In this document: positions 11,470 to 22,500 of the stretch, one piece after another
Position numbering within the stretch: position 1 is the stretch's first letter
Layout of the letters: each line of letters starts with the position of its first letter
Notes under the pieces: model-generated
Told to the model about the DNA's origin: nothing
What the model saw: the letters and a program-made list of their open reading frames with translations, nothing else
Database searches by the model: none
Translations under genes and position numbers: made by a program
NCBI GenBank assembly: GCA_951213105.1
Contig: OX578136.1
Coordinates: 73,226,730 to 73,290,729 of the forward strand
Direction: 5' to 3'
Length of the DNA stretch: 64,000 bases
Source: Amaurobius ferox
Lineage: Eukaryota > Arthropoda > Arachnida > Araneae > Amaurobiidae

Positions 11470-14400
11470 CTGAAATGAAAAATTAAGCAATATTTAATCC
11501 ATATGCAAGTCATTAGTGCACGTTCACTACTATTATATATTGAATCTGCTCAGATCTAAAAAGGTATTGGGGGGGGGGGGAGATAAAACTTTCAGTAAAA
11601 ATTTCAGGTGGTTTATAATTTGGCCAAATTTGCTATTCACCCTTAATACATTTAATTTACATTTTTTTTAAAGATTTTGATCTTTAACTAGCAACTAGAT
11701 CGTACAGGTACATTCTAGTATGACCAAATGGAAGAGTCTGCATTGCTGAATTTAGTTTCCAAATGCTGGTTCATGCTAGAACTCAATCTTGTATCCATGA
11801 GGTTATGACCTTAGAAGTCAAACTAATTGTATGCGAATTTAAGACCATTTTTCTGTGGGTTTGTGTAGCATAATGTATGCAGAGAATAAATCCCTTTTCT
11901 CCCACGTAAACTCATGTGACATCGGTCCATCCAACCCTGTTGACAGAATGATTAGAATCCGATAGTGAACATTTTTCCTCTGAAAGAAAATTCAGTCAAA
12001 GTCTTATTGGCTTAGGGAAAGCGGGAAATACTAAATACTGCTATATTACATTTTCTTGATATTTATGAAATGAGTAGAAATATTTTTAAGTCGGGAAGTA
12101 TCAAAATCGAGAATCTTCAGTTATTTTCATGACCCTTCCCACGCAATTTCAATCATGTTCCACCCCCACACCACCCCTCCCACGCAATTTCATCCAAAAA
12201 CTTATTTTTTTCAAATTAAAATTATTGTATTATGGAAGCAGTTTGGTTTCTAGTACTTCTGTCCACAAAAACGAATCATTCAAGAATTAAAAAGCTTCTT
12301 AGAAGTGCGAAATAATCGCCATCTATTTCTTCTGTGATATTTTTCTTATGAAAAATGTACTTTTATGCGGAAAATATCCAATGACCTTGCATTAATGTCA
12401 TCTAAAATTTCTAGAAAATTTCCAATTTGTAGAATATTTTTAAGAATTTAAAATATGTAAGCTATGTTTATAATGCATAATGTTAGCAAACAGTTGCCTG
12501 AAAAAAAAGAAAAAGAAATAGAAAAGTGCATTTCGTGTTCTTTTTATTTTGATTTCTTGGGATTCATCTTAAATATCAAAAATCCTGAAAGAAGTTTTTG
12601 CGCAAGACTGAAAACCCCAATTGCAGTCAGAAACACTGAAAAAATCTTAGTTTATGGTTCCAGGACGATTCAAGCAACAAAATACTAAAAAATGCTTTGA
12701 ATATCTACAAATAGCTTACAATTTAAAAAAATGCTATCCCTACACAATTAAATAAAAATTCAACAACCAAGAATAAAAATATTTTGCTAAAGAATCCTGT
12801 AAAATATCCGAAACATGCAAATATTGTGGAGAGATGAATGTCTGAAATTCCCCGCATTGCCATCCTTAAATCCCCTTGTTCTCTATGTATATTAGTGATG
12901 CATCCAAAATTGAGTCATTTAGTTCTTTAACAAAGTGCTCAACTTTTTTTTGTTACAATACTCAAAATTTTACTGCCATTTCTTTGATTTGCTCCATTTT
13001 GAATCCAGAATGCTATATATATATGTGTGTTATATTTATAGGATTTTCAGCATTTCAAAATAAGAAAAAGTTTGGAAGACGTGGATGTAATTGGAACCAC
13101 AAGATTAATTTATTTTTACATTTTTATTTAGGTTGGATTAGTGTGGGTCAAGTCTTGTAATCAATTTTTTAACTCATTTCTACGGAGCAGATTTTTGAAC
13201 TTTACACACACATACGCAGCCCGGCCACACAAACAGCTACCATTAGCCTTCGGGTTGGTCGTGTGGTCTGGGCTTTCTACACATACGCAGCTGCGGTCCC
13301 GACCACTCAAACAGCTGCTGTAAACACTAGGGCCAGTCGAGTGGTCTGGGTCTGACATACATCCACGATAAGCCTCCCCCCCCCCCCCTGAAAACTTTAT
13401 TTTAACTTAGTTTATATTTATGGGACAGCATTCAGATACATTTACATAGGGCAAATAGAACCCCCTCTTAAGTTTCTTTCGCCCCCCACCCCTCGGTCCA
13501 AAACTCCTGAAAGTTGCAATGACAATGCAACCTTTCAAATTTGAGTCTATCCCTTCCCCGAATTCTGAAACTCAAAAACAGCAACTGCACCAGCAAAAAG
13601 GTAGAGTTCTTGCCTTTGTTTATACGGTTACAGTCTTTATCCTGATGAAGGCTGTTGCAGTTAATTTGTTATATGCAGCATCTTCAATGGAAATTTTACT
13701 TTACACAATTAAAATCTTACCAGACTCGTGAAATAATCAACAGCTTCTTTAGCATACTGTTCCTCCGAAAACTTTATATGCAGATGACTCCAATGGGGTC
13801 CATATTTTACAACTTTATGGCGCCTATAACCATTTAGTCTGTAGATTTTGAGTAGAACATCTTGTCTGTTCGAATTGCTGCCTTTCAAGTAGAGCAATAC
13901 GTATAGCTTGAAATTGTGCTGAATTTTCCTGCCGAACACATCTTTAGGTCTACAAGGCATCTATGAAAAGAAATGTTTAATACAGATTAAGAGATTTGCA
14001 ACTAGTGGTTTGCATTAACATTTTTATGCTAATCGCCGCTATAAAAAATTTTAGATCGCGAGTTATTTTTCTACAGTACTTAAATTTAACAAAGTAAATA
14101 TTAAAAATAAATTTTGAGGTCAATTAATTAATGCAATAGTTGTGAATTATCGGTTTTAAATACATTTTACAAACTACAGATTTGAAGCAAAATTAAAATG
14201 TTCAACTGATCATCCATCGGCACGCCATCCTTGAACCATGGTTATTGTAGCTCTTTGAAATGGTTCAAGCCATGCGATAATCAGCTAGCATAAAAACGCT
14301 AAAACAAAAACATTAGAATCTTACTGGTAGTGCATCAAACATAGTAGTTATTGCATGAAAGCATGTTGAATGCTGTTGATAGCTAAAGCATGAGATACGG

Positions 14401-14840
14401 GAGGCGATGGATAAACAGCTGAAACTTTTTTGCAACGCCTTGTGTTTTAGGGCAGAAGTCTCTTCATTGTAAAAATGAAAGCATACTGAAAGAAACATGC
14501 ATAGGATTCACGATTAAAATATTCATAAGTTCAAAATATTCCATTGAGTTTCGAGGGAAAAGTTTCATATGAAGTTAATTTGGAGCTCACCGATAGTTAC
14601 GTGCATACTAGTGCTTAACTGGGACAGACAGTTTATAAATTATTTTGAACCGCTAGAAAGCAACTATGCTCACATACCCTCATACTAGTGATTCAAATCG
14701 GGTAGCCAGTAGACAACAGCCTGGAGATAATTTTATAGGAAAACTGGTCAAATACGCTGCTCCTTTGCCTCGGGGCCGGTTAGTAAAGAATTTGAGGTTG
14801 CATGAAACTAAAAACGGTACTTACGTATTATCGCAACCAT
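10234..14840 (-). CDS. Four-exon gene, unknown protein with 16-residue C-terminal repeats
   Basis: Exons on the minus strand: 14840-14825, 14485-14325, 13960-13721 and 11469-10234, with introns of 339, 364 and 2251 bp. All donors are GTAAG and all acceptors are pyrimidine-rich YAG. Phases match at every junction (1, 0, 0). The product is about 550 residues. The first half is rich in Phe, Tyr, Trp, Cys and His with no clear membrane span. The last 180 residues are Asn/Ser rich, with six 16-residue repeats and a basic tail. Part of the last exon (QWYVANT to FFYRIRIN, then VPREAFKLD) lines up without gaps with the spacing of BTG/Tob box A (W, then an aromatic-x-IRIN 15 residues on), but box B is poorly kept, so this is only a hint. 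The start chosen is ATG 14840 in a good Kozak context (G at -3 and +4); an alternative start uses the exon at 19186. Function unknown. Confidence 0.6.
10366..10645 (-). repeat. 48-bp coding tandem repeat, six units
   Basis: The protein unit is ADEAQTSRKNNVLNSS. The three central units are identical at DNA level, which points to recent unequal exchange; the outer units are diverged (ADETPVCRQNNVLNSS, a 14-residue ADETQSGQ unit and TDETPMTRQNNILKSC). Copy number is probably variable between individuals. Confidence 0.9.
11470..13720 (-). other. Intron 3 of the four-exon gene
   Basis: AT-rich sequence between the GTAAG donor at 13720 and the CAG acceptor at 11470. It holds a G run at about 11571-11580, a C run near 13378-13387 and the hairpin repeats listed at 13204-13352. 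Open frames inside it (12464-12688, 12876-13160) show no coding features. Confidence 0.6.
13204..13352 (+). repeat. Two solitary SINE-tail-like hairpins
   Basis: Two adjacent diverged units, each an imperfect hairpin: CCCGGCCACACAAACAGCT pairs with GGTTGGTCGTGTGGTCTGGG, and GGTCCCGACCACTCAAACAG pairs with GGCCAGTCGAGTGGTCTGGG. They resemble the 3' hairpin (CCCGGCCGTCCAAA with TCGGACGGTCTGGG) of the SINE bodies elsewhere in the window but lack the SINE body. Both follow CACACATACGCAG-like phrases. Confidence 0.6.
13721..13960 (-). CDS. Coding exon 3 of the four-exon gene
   Basis: Acceptor TTTCTTTTCATAG directly precedes ATG at 13960; the donor is GTAAGATTT after 13721. Exactly 80 codons, phase 0 on both sides (MPCRPKDV to DYFTSL). 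Basic and aromatic, with KYGPHWSHLHIKF near the end. Because the exon begins with ATG, a transcript starting here is also possible. Confidence 0.7.
14325..14485 (-). CDS. Coding exon 2 of the four-exon gene
   Basis: Acceptor TTTCTTTCAG before 14485 and donor GTAAGATTC after 14325. It starts with two bases completing a codon and then 53 whole codons (CFHFYNEE to TMFDALP). Six Cys and several His are spread over the exon. No known motif. Confidence 0.65.
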
Positions 14841-15356
14841 GACAAAACGTAATTTATGTATCGTCCAATAAAGGTCCCGATCGATTCCAAGGACAACATG
14901 CAACAAAGTGATCTGTATGAGGACCCACGTTCGAGCGGGCTCGAACTGGTTGGGGGACGTACGCACCGCTGGGACTGTGTCGTCAGACAGGCCGGCTTCG
15001 CCGGACCAAGTCACAGAGCATACTAGACTCGCTTCTGGGACCGTCGCACGGCCAAGGACCGTGACAACATGCAGCCAAGTGATCTGTATGAGGACCCACG
15101 TCGAACTGCTTGAGAAAAACCCAGAAGCGAGTCCCAGAAGCGAGTCTAGTATGCTCTGTGACTTCGTCCGGCGAAGCCGGCCTGTCTGACGACACAGTCC
15201 CAGCGGTGCGTACGTCCCCCAACCAGTTCGAGCCCGCTCGAACGTGGGTCCTCATACAGATCACTTTGTTGCATGTTGTCCTTGGAATCGATCGGGACCT
15301 TTATTGGACGATACATCAATTACATTTTGTCATGGTTGCGATAATACGTAAGTACC
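14816..15356. repeat. Palindrome with 226-bp arms around an 89-bp centre
   Basis: Left arm 14816-15041 and right arm 15131-15356 are nearly identical inverted copies. The centre (15042-15130) carries a third, partial copy of the arm phrase GATCTGTATGAGGACCCACG in the left-arm direction, plus a duplicated CCAGAAGCGAGT. The arms are clearly more GC-rich than their surroundings. The end of each arm contains the GTAAGT donor used as the 5' splice site of the gene on the minus strand. It could be an inverted duplication of an exon, a foldback element, or a read-foldback assembly error. Confidence 0.9.
14825..14840 (-). CDS. Candidate first coding exon (5 codons plus 1 base)
   Basis: ATG at 14840 begins Met-Val-Ala-Ile-Ile and one further base, then GTAAGT. 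The intron phase is 1, which exactly fits the next exon. The frame is open upstream through the palindrome arm, and a CATACAG acceptor at phase 0 ends just before 14916, so the true exon may be longer (about 14915-14825) and internal. Confidence 0.4.
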
Positions 15357-16083
15357 CTAAAAACTATTTTTCCAGACTACTTTACATCACAATGAATGCA
15401 TCTGTTGCTTGCAAGAAAATTGATTCTCTATACTTCATTGATGGCAGATATGTGAAAATTTATCAAATTTTTTGTCTCAAATTTTCCTGCCTGCTTTTAA
15501 CAAGTACAAGAAATTTGCATTTTCTTGACAGAAGCATCTACTTTACACCGCTAGTCAGTCACAGCCTGTAACCTAGACGAGATAACACTAAGACATTCCT
15601 ATTGTAGGACTCAAATATTTACCTTGTTTCCGCAGACATCTAGGTAATCAAACTCCCCCCCCCCCCCTCCCTTATAGCACCATAATAAATTACTCTAAAC
15701 TAATGATTTTCAGCCAAATTTAAATTTTATAAGCACTCCTCGTTTGAAGTACGAGTACAAGTGCATAAGATCTGATATCCTTTAAAAGCAGGGGACAACA
15801 TGGCAGTCCCCGAGCAGTAGAGGGCTTTAAGAGGAAATTGTGAAATAAATATTTAAGAAATTAGGATTGGCAAGGGGCAATATTTGAAATGTTGACCCAC
15901 GCACCACCATTTAATTCAAAATCTCCCTTCCGGAAAATAGATGTAAGCAGAGAACATATTTATTTGTTCATATTGTATTAAGAATTTTCCGATTTAGAGA
16001 TTTTGAAGGGAAAAACCGGTTTTAAAACTGATTGATGAGAAATCCGTTTTGAAGGAAAACCCGCTTTTCGAGCACTTTCGGGA
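15357..16083. other. Intergenic or upstream intron, no gene seen
   Basis: AT-rich with a C run at about 15655-15666. The plus-strand frame that leaves the palindrome ends at 15571 and shows no further motif. If the exon at 19186 belongs to the gene on the left, this is intronic. Confidence 0.4.
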
Positions 16084-16320
16084 TTTTTTTTTTTTTTTTA
16101 ATCAAATGGCCAGGCACTTGACTTTCATCATTCGCCTATACATCGGCCAGAACGTGAACCATTTAGCCGTCCTAGGACGTTGCCCCAGGCGCACCAGAGG
16201 GGGCTGAACACACTGCACTCACAACACAACATCCATGCCTTACGTGGGACTAACCCACAACGCGGCGGTCGAACGATTGCTTGGAAACGCTCGCCTTGGC
16301 CGCTTGACCACCGCGTCGAT
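16084..16320 (-). mobile_element. tRNA-derived SINE with poly(A) tail, complete
   Basis: 237 bp flanked by a perfect 9-bp target duplication CTTTCGGGA (16075-16083 and 16321-16329). Read on the minus strand, it starts with a tRNA-like head: box A TGGTCAAGCGGC and box B GTTCGACCGC, about 34 bases apart. A unique body follows, then a run of about 17 A at the 3' end (T run at 16084-16100 on the plus strand). This body is unrelated to that of the SINEs at 18233, 42409 and 58961. Mobilisation by a poly(A)-recognising LINE is inferred. Confidence 0.85.
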
Positions 16321-16359
16321 CTTTCGGGAATGTCTTCAAGCACTTCTTGGGTTTATGTC

Positions 16360-16859
16360 CATGGACGTATTTAGGCGGGGGGGGGGGGGGGAGGTCAGAG
16401 GGAGGGTGCCAAAGCATCCCTTGGAAAAATTTAAAAACAATGAAAGAAAACAATGAAAATGCTTTTGGGAATTGGAACATTCAACCACAACTGTTTTCTC
16501 CCACGTATATTAATAAAAACAATTTAAATCTATACGTAAATGGGAAAATTTCGGATTACTGCATTTGTTATATTTATGAATGTCTATCCAATTTGTTAGT
16601 TTAGTCTATAGGAAGGTTAGAATTCGGTTATAAAAGAAGAAATGTTTTTTTAAAGGTGTGCACACTAAATTTTTAAAAATCTGCATACTCATTTTTAAAA
16701 TCGCTATGCAAATTAGTTTTTAAAATGGGAAGCTCATACCATCTATTCAAATTTACTTCGTAACAATACACAATTCAAGGATGATAGTAATCTTTAAATT
16801 TTGAATGCAATCAATTTTAGCATCCCCCCCCCCCCGGAGAAATCCTACATACGCCCATG
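16360..16859 (+). mobile_element. MITE with CATGGGCGTAT-type inverted ends, copy 1
   Basis: The left end CATGGACGTATTTAGG runs into a G run; the right end is a C run then TCCTACATACGCCCATG. The interior matches the inverted copy at 17418-17865 along most of its length. No transposase frame. The G and C runs lie just inside the inverted ends. Confidence 0.8.
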
Positions 16860-17417
16860 CTTATGTCGTCTGCGAGCATATCCGAGATGCAGACGCGATA
16901 ATTTAAGAACGGATGAATCGCATTTTGTGTATATACATTACGTGAAAAGCTAAAATTAGATAACGTTTAGGTTTACAAGATCAAAGCAATTAGTTATTGT
17001 TTGTTAAACATTTTAGTATTTCTGCGTGAGAAATTATGCTATAACTATGAACTGTAGTGGCAGTACGGAAATGGCAGTTTGACCTACACTTATGGATGAG
17101 AATGCTAAAATTATGAATGCTAATAAGTAATAATTCTACAACATGCAATCAATTCATCAGAGTCACTAAGCCATGTTGAGAATTTGAAAAAAATTCCTTA
17201 CAAAAAAAATTAAGCTAACTTGCATGAAATTCTTAAAAAAGTCATGTTTTTCATTCAGATATAGACAACGATGTGTAAATAGGAAGTATCATGATCATGA
17301 CAACCAAATATTATACTTTAAACACTCTGAAGATGCATGTCTGTCTTCGTGTATGTATTTGAAGTGAAGGTACGACAAGGAAAACTTGTGCAACGTATAT
17401 ACACAAAAAGGTATATG
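16860..17417. other. Spacer between two inverted MITEs
   Basis: 558 bp, AT-rich, no open frame, no RNA gene. A tnpA-like gene is not present, so the pair is not a composite autonomous element. Confidence 0.5.
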
Positions 17418-17865
17418 CATGGGCGTATTAAAGATTTTTTCTAAGAGTGTGTGCACTAATATTGATTGCATTCAAAATTTAGAGATTACCGTCAACCTTG
17501 AAATATGTATTGTTACAAAATAAATTTTAATAGATTGTATAAGCATCACATTTTAAGAATTAGTGTATATAGCACTTATAAAATTAGTATGCATCAATTT
17601 TAAAAAATTAATATGTACCACCTTTAAGAAATATTCCCCCTTTCATAACTGAATTCTAATCTTCCTGGAGACAGAGCAACTAAACTTACAAATTGGACAT
17701 TCATAAACATGCCAAATACAATTATTCAAAGTTTTCCCGTTAGGTACATTGTTGTTCTACTTCCAAAAACACTTTCTCTCATATTAGCTTTTAATTAAAT
17801 CGAACAATTTCCCAGCGGGGGGTGCTTTGGTACCCCTTGACCCACCCCCCTAAATACGCCCATGG
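17418..17865 (-). mobile_element. MITE with CATGGGCGTAT-type inverted ends, copy 2 (inverted)
   Basis: Ends CATGGGCGTATTAAAG and CCCCCCTAAATACGCCCATG. It is the same element as 16360-16859 in the opposite direction; shared internal phrases include TTAGAATTC, AATTTTGAATGCAATCAAT and TAACAATACA. The two copies flank 558 bp of AT-rich sequence without a gene. Confidence 0.8.
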
Positions 17866-18232
17866 GTATAAGTTGCTCAAGTGTTCCTTATCCTGCGCAT
17901 AGTGTATTTTACTTATTTCAAGGTACTAAAACTCAAGAACGAAGAGGTACTGCTTATTTCTTCAAAGTCTCGCCCATTCTCAGGCATTTTGAACAAATTA
18001 TAGTAGAAAGGATGAATGAATCTGGTTTCCATTAAAAAACCATCTTTAAGTAAAAGTAAATTATGTATGCAATAGAGCAGGGGGACATTTGACGAGTGGC
18101 CACATACAAAAATTGCAAAGTTTTAAAAATAGCAACCTTTTTACGGAGTCTATATTTTACAAGTTGTTTATTAGAAAATTATATTTTTTGGAATAACGCA
18201 TATACATTTTTATCGTGAAATTTTAAGCTTTT

Positions 18233-18512
18233 CTTCGATCCAGACCGTCCGATCTACCCGAAGGTGCAAGATAACTTTAGATGGCCTGGAAGTTCCACCA
18301 AATTTAGATAGGAGCCCAGTGCGGGGAGGCATCATCAGAGACTGTACTTTCTTTCCCCTACCACTAACCTCTTGGGACATACGGACCCACATCACATGTT
18401 TACCGTGATCGTATTCCGAATGAACACCCGACAGTTTGGGCAGAGGCGGGAACCGAACTCAGGTCGTCCGAGCGCAATCTCCGTGCGCTAATCCTTCAAG
18501 CTGTCGAGCCTC
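18233..18512 (-). mobile_element. SINE with tRNA-type head and shared body
   Basis: 280 bp with target duplication TTAAGCTTTT (18223-18232 and 18513-18522). On the minus strand the head has a box A-like GAGGCTCGACAG and box B GAGTTCGGTTCCCG. From TGTTCATTCGGA to the 3' end it follows the same body as the 5S-headed SINE at 58961-59347: ATACGATCACG, GTGGGTCCGTA, GAGGTTAGTGGTAGGGGAA, GATGCCTCCCC, and the terminal hairpin ending TCGGACGGTCTGG. There is no (AAC)n tail here. Confidence 0.85.
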
Positions 18513-18522
18513 TTAAGCTTTT

Positions 18523-19159
18523 AAAGTTTGACACAACAGTAATATTTCGCTTTAATAAGAAAACGACATTTAAAGCAATTCACATACGACTTGCATGTCT
18601 GACAGCTCAAAAGAGGGGGGGGGGGGGGGGGGTAGGCTCCAGAGACGATCCGAATCAATCTTTTTTTTAGAGGCGAAGACATGAAAATTAAAACAAAAAT
18701 CTAATATAATTGAGGGGTCGTAATAAATGTAAAGGTGGGCCCACGATTTATAAACCTGTCGCAAGCCGCTCTTTGGCTATGCCCGCAATAGAGCTTTCTT
18801 CGAATTTTTCCCAAACATTTAATACGACCATTGTTACAATTCATATTGATGGCATTAATAGTTAACATTCGTCAATTTATGCATGAGATTACAAACTTCG
18901 CCTACTATAAGCTGTTAACCATACATATTTATACGAGTATCCAATAAAAAAGTTTTGCACGCATGTAAAATTTTTCTGGGAAAACTATATAGAATATTTA
19001 ATCAAAAAAAAGCACATAGTGTAAAAGAAAACCAAACTAATAAGTATTCTTCAAATGAGAAATAAATACGCGTTAAAGGTTATATTAATACCCACAATGC
19101 TTAAACCAACATCTTCTGAAAATGCGATAAGGAAAAACGTAATTATTCATAGAACTTAC
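18523..19159. other. No gene seen; G run
   Basis: AT-rich with a G run of about 17 at 18616-18632. If the exon at 19186-19160 is real, this is the start of its intron. Confidence 0.4.
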
Positions 19160-19186
19160 CGTTTGCGAATCAGTTGATAATACCAT
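19160..19186 (-). CDS. Candidate alternative first coding exon
   Basis: On the minus strand, ATG with G at -3 and +4 begins nine codons (MVLSTDSQT) and runs straight into a consensus donor GTAAGTTCT. It ends at phase 0. It would fit, in frame, an acceptor CATACAG inside the palindrome arm (exon 14915-14825), which exits at phase 1 into the exon at 14485. That would extend the four-exon gene to five exons. The chain is consistent but rests on splice signals only. Confidence 0.35.
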
Positions 19187-19239
19187 TTCATTAGCTAAAA
19201 ACAACCGGGAAAAAATAACAGCTACAACAAAGAGACCGT

Positions 19240-19560
19240 CTAAATAAAGACGAACAAACTAGTCACTTAAGGAGACACGAAATAAAAAAGATTGTGAAGT
19301 ACACGAATCCTAAATGCACGCAGATATAACCGCGGTTAAACTTTCACAATTACACCCTCTAGCGGCAATTTCATTAGGTCCACACACAATGGCTATGTTC
19401 AGGAGTCAAGCCCGGTCGTCCCGGTCGGACTGTTGAGTCAGCATTAGCCAATTAAATTCCCCTAAATGATCCATTTTGTGACGTTTCAATTGCCCGATCG
19501 CCTCGGTCGTCAATTCTGAACACGGCCAATGAATTTAGCAAATGCTTTACTTCAGTTCTT
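19240..19560 (-). promoter_or_regulatory. Candidate promoter upstream of the 19186 exon
   Basis: Less AT-rich than its surroundings, with CpG-containing stretches (GCCCGATCGCCTCGGTCG, CCCGGTCGTCCCGGTCGG), GCCAATT at about 19449 and GGCCAATG at about 19526. These are CCAAT-box cores, though their strand is opposite to the proposed gene. No clear TATA box. Confidence 0.25.
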
Positions 19561-22500
19561 TTATAAAGTCAAAATTCATTTCTTATTATTTAAATTAGAA
19601 AATAAATGAAGAGATAACATATTTGTTACAAATGTGATTGACAAAATATTTGTTATACAGTCTAATCTCGTTAACGCGAATTTCTTTTACCACGTCCGTC
19701 TGTCTGAACAGCCGGAGAATTTCCTGAAGCTGGTCTAAATTCTTACCGTGAGACCGGTCAGAAATAAAATTAAGGCCGCATATGAGACACTGGTCTTGAA
19801 TCATGGCCTACATCAGACCTTCCACTGTTGGTCGATGTTCTACAATCTAATTCAAGAGCTCGTTGTCTCTATAGTATCGTCTGCAGACTTCACCAGGCAA
19901 TAAAATGTTGCAATGAAGTGTCAAAATTGCAGTATTTATTTTAAAATGTGTTGATACTGTCGAACGGTGAGACGGATCTTTTCTTTGGTGAACAGCAACA
20001 TTCCTAGACATATAGTTTTATCAATATCTATCTAATTGACTTCTGCGGACAGCCGATAAATAGTGTGTACGGTCATTTCAGTGGTGTAACTACAATTTTT
20101 AGGCTTAAAAGCAAAATTACTTTGAGCACCCATCGCCTTCTAGCCGAAATTTTCCGGATGTATTTTGAAATAATTTACAACTGATGAATTTGCTTACTAT
20201 ATAAGAAATAACACACGATTACATCACGTAATAATAATAATTAAAGTTTCTTCAGCCGTTTTAGAAGTAAATTTTGCAATAAACTCTGTTATATTCATTT
20301 TCTTGGCCTCACTATTTTCCATTGCCAGAAGAGCTAAATCACTTAAACGTGATTGTCCTATAGGGTTTTTTTTTTGCAGAATTTCCGATGGAATTTTCCA
20401 ATAGAATTTTATGATGTCGATTAGCGGGTATTTAGTTCTGACGTTCTACCAGAGCCAGTCATAAAGGTTGTTGCTTGCTTTTGTTACCTGATTGTTACGT
20501 CCCTCTGTGAATCCAATTGAATCGATCTAACAGTTCCGAATGCATCGTCAGCCAGTGTCGGTTTGAACCTTTAGAGAAAGTCCGGACAACCCTAACGAAG
20601 GACAAAAGATGGCTGTCATGTGACTTGAGGAACTCTTCCCGCCTAAAGCGTTCCATTTCCCCTGGGGAAAAAAAGATACTGACGTTTTGGATGCGAACAA
20701 GAAATAGTTTATGCTTCATAGGATATAATTTTGAGATTGCAATTCTGGGTATTTTTTACATCCCGGGGGATATCAGAAAATTGTGAGAGATCAATCTTCA
20801 GATAAAAAACACCAACCAATAATTTAAGCTACATAGCAGATCTTGAGAAATATATTTTTAAAAGAAAATGTAAATTTTTGAACCGGAAATAGAAAAAGAA
20901 AACCGGAAGTTGAAATTCTTAGTGATTCCCCTTCCCTTTCATTCTCCTCAGGTATTTGATACTGAAGAGAAATCACTCATCATCCGAGCTCCATCTATAG
21001 TAAATCCCAAGAAAGAGATGTTTCAATAAAAATGTTTTCTCAAAACAATATTATGGCACTAATTTATGCCTAAGCTGTGAAATGAGTTGAGACTAATTAT
21101 TTCTGATACTAATACCACTTGAAGATTATCGCAAAGATTAAAATCGTGGCCTGCAAAGTATCCTCAAGTCAGGTAGTAATTAAAATTGAAGTTCAACATA
21201 CTGCTTCCAATTGAAAACAAACTCTTTGGGAACGGAGATTGGAAATTAGACAAGCTAGACAATGCGGGCGCCAAGACGCGATAAGGCAGAGTGTATGCCG
21301 ATTCAGAACATTCAGAAATAAACTCTCATGCCATACGCCAAACGTCGTTTTATCGCCAGTTCTGGTTTATTCTGGCTACACGTGCAATTGGAGGGGAAAG
21401 ACGAATTGTTTAATAAAGAATATTGTTCATAATTTGATTGCATATCATATTGCGTATGAGAATGTCGTTAGATACATTTGTATCAGATTACTTAGAAGAT
21501 TATTATTTGTAACAGATTATCTATAAGATTGTTTAGAAGATTATTTGTATCAGATTATTAGGGAAGATGTTAGGAAACTTATCAAAGTATACAACAGTAT
21601 TTCAAATACTGGTTTGATTATTTATAAATCAAATAACAATCCGACTAATGTGGTTTTCAAGTAATACTATTAAAATACATGTATTTAAGAACTTTGTGTA
21701 CTGCATACGGATTGTTTGAAATTAGTTAAAGAAATGTTCGACACACACATACATATAATTTAGTATTTGAATAAAACGATTCTAAAATTTCGTAGAAAAT
21801 ATATGTGTAGAATCCGTATAATATTCAATTCTTATATAGTACAAGAGTCCGTAACGAAATTTGAAGATTATTTGAAAGGAGGAAATAATAAAATATTTGT
21901 CATTTTAAAAATGCAAAATTTGTAACATTTTAAGGTAATTTGCTTGACATTTTTCAGTTTGTGGGAGCAATGTTGCTTTTCCGACACACGTAGGATAATG
22001 TAGCGTTTTTCAAGATATGTTTGTTCTGCGAAACCCTTGGCGTTCTACGACGTGAAAGTTTCAAGTAAATTTTCTTAAAAATTTAAAAACGGATAAAATT
22101 TTAATGCTTTTATACTTTTAAATTATTTTAATTTTAAATATTTTATTGATAAATTGTAGAATTTTAAATGTCATTGGAAAATAAATAAAAATATTTCCTA
22201 ATTCAAATGTGGTAAACAAATATCAAAATTAATTGCACTTTGCATTTAAAAATTCCCTGGCCAATTACATTTCCAGCAACTTACGTACGTGTAATCGTTC
22301 ATTCAAATTAGTAATATATTTTACAATTATTTTTACGTCTAAGTTTGGCAAAATTGAAATTTTTAATACAAAAAATTAAAAAAATATGAAAAAGCCTTTA
22401 TACAATGGAAAGTGATGTGTACACTTCAATTTCGAAATAACTATTAAGTATTTCTATACTTTTTAGCACACTTATTTCATGCAGTCATATGAATTATTGG

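Noticed and set aside
14908..15571. Three separate protein-coding frames with the same peptide
   Set aside because: They are the two arms of the palindrome read on both strands. Only the minus-strand left arm connects by splice phase to later exons.
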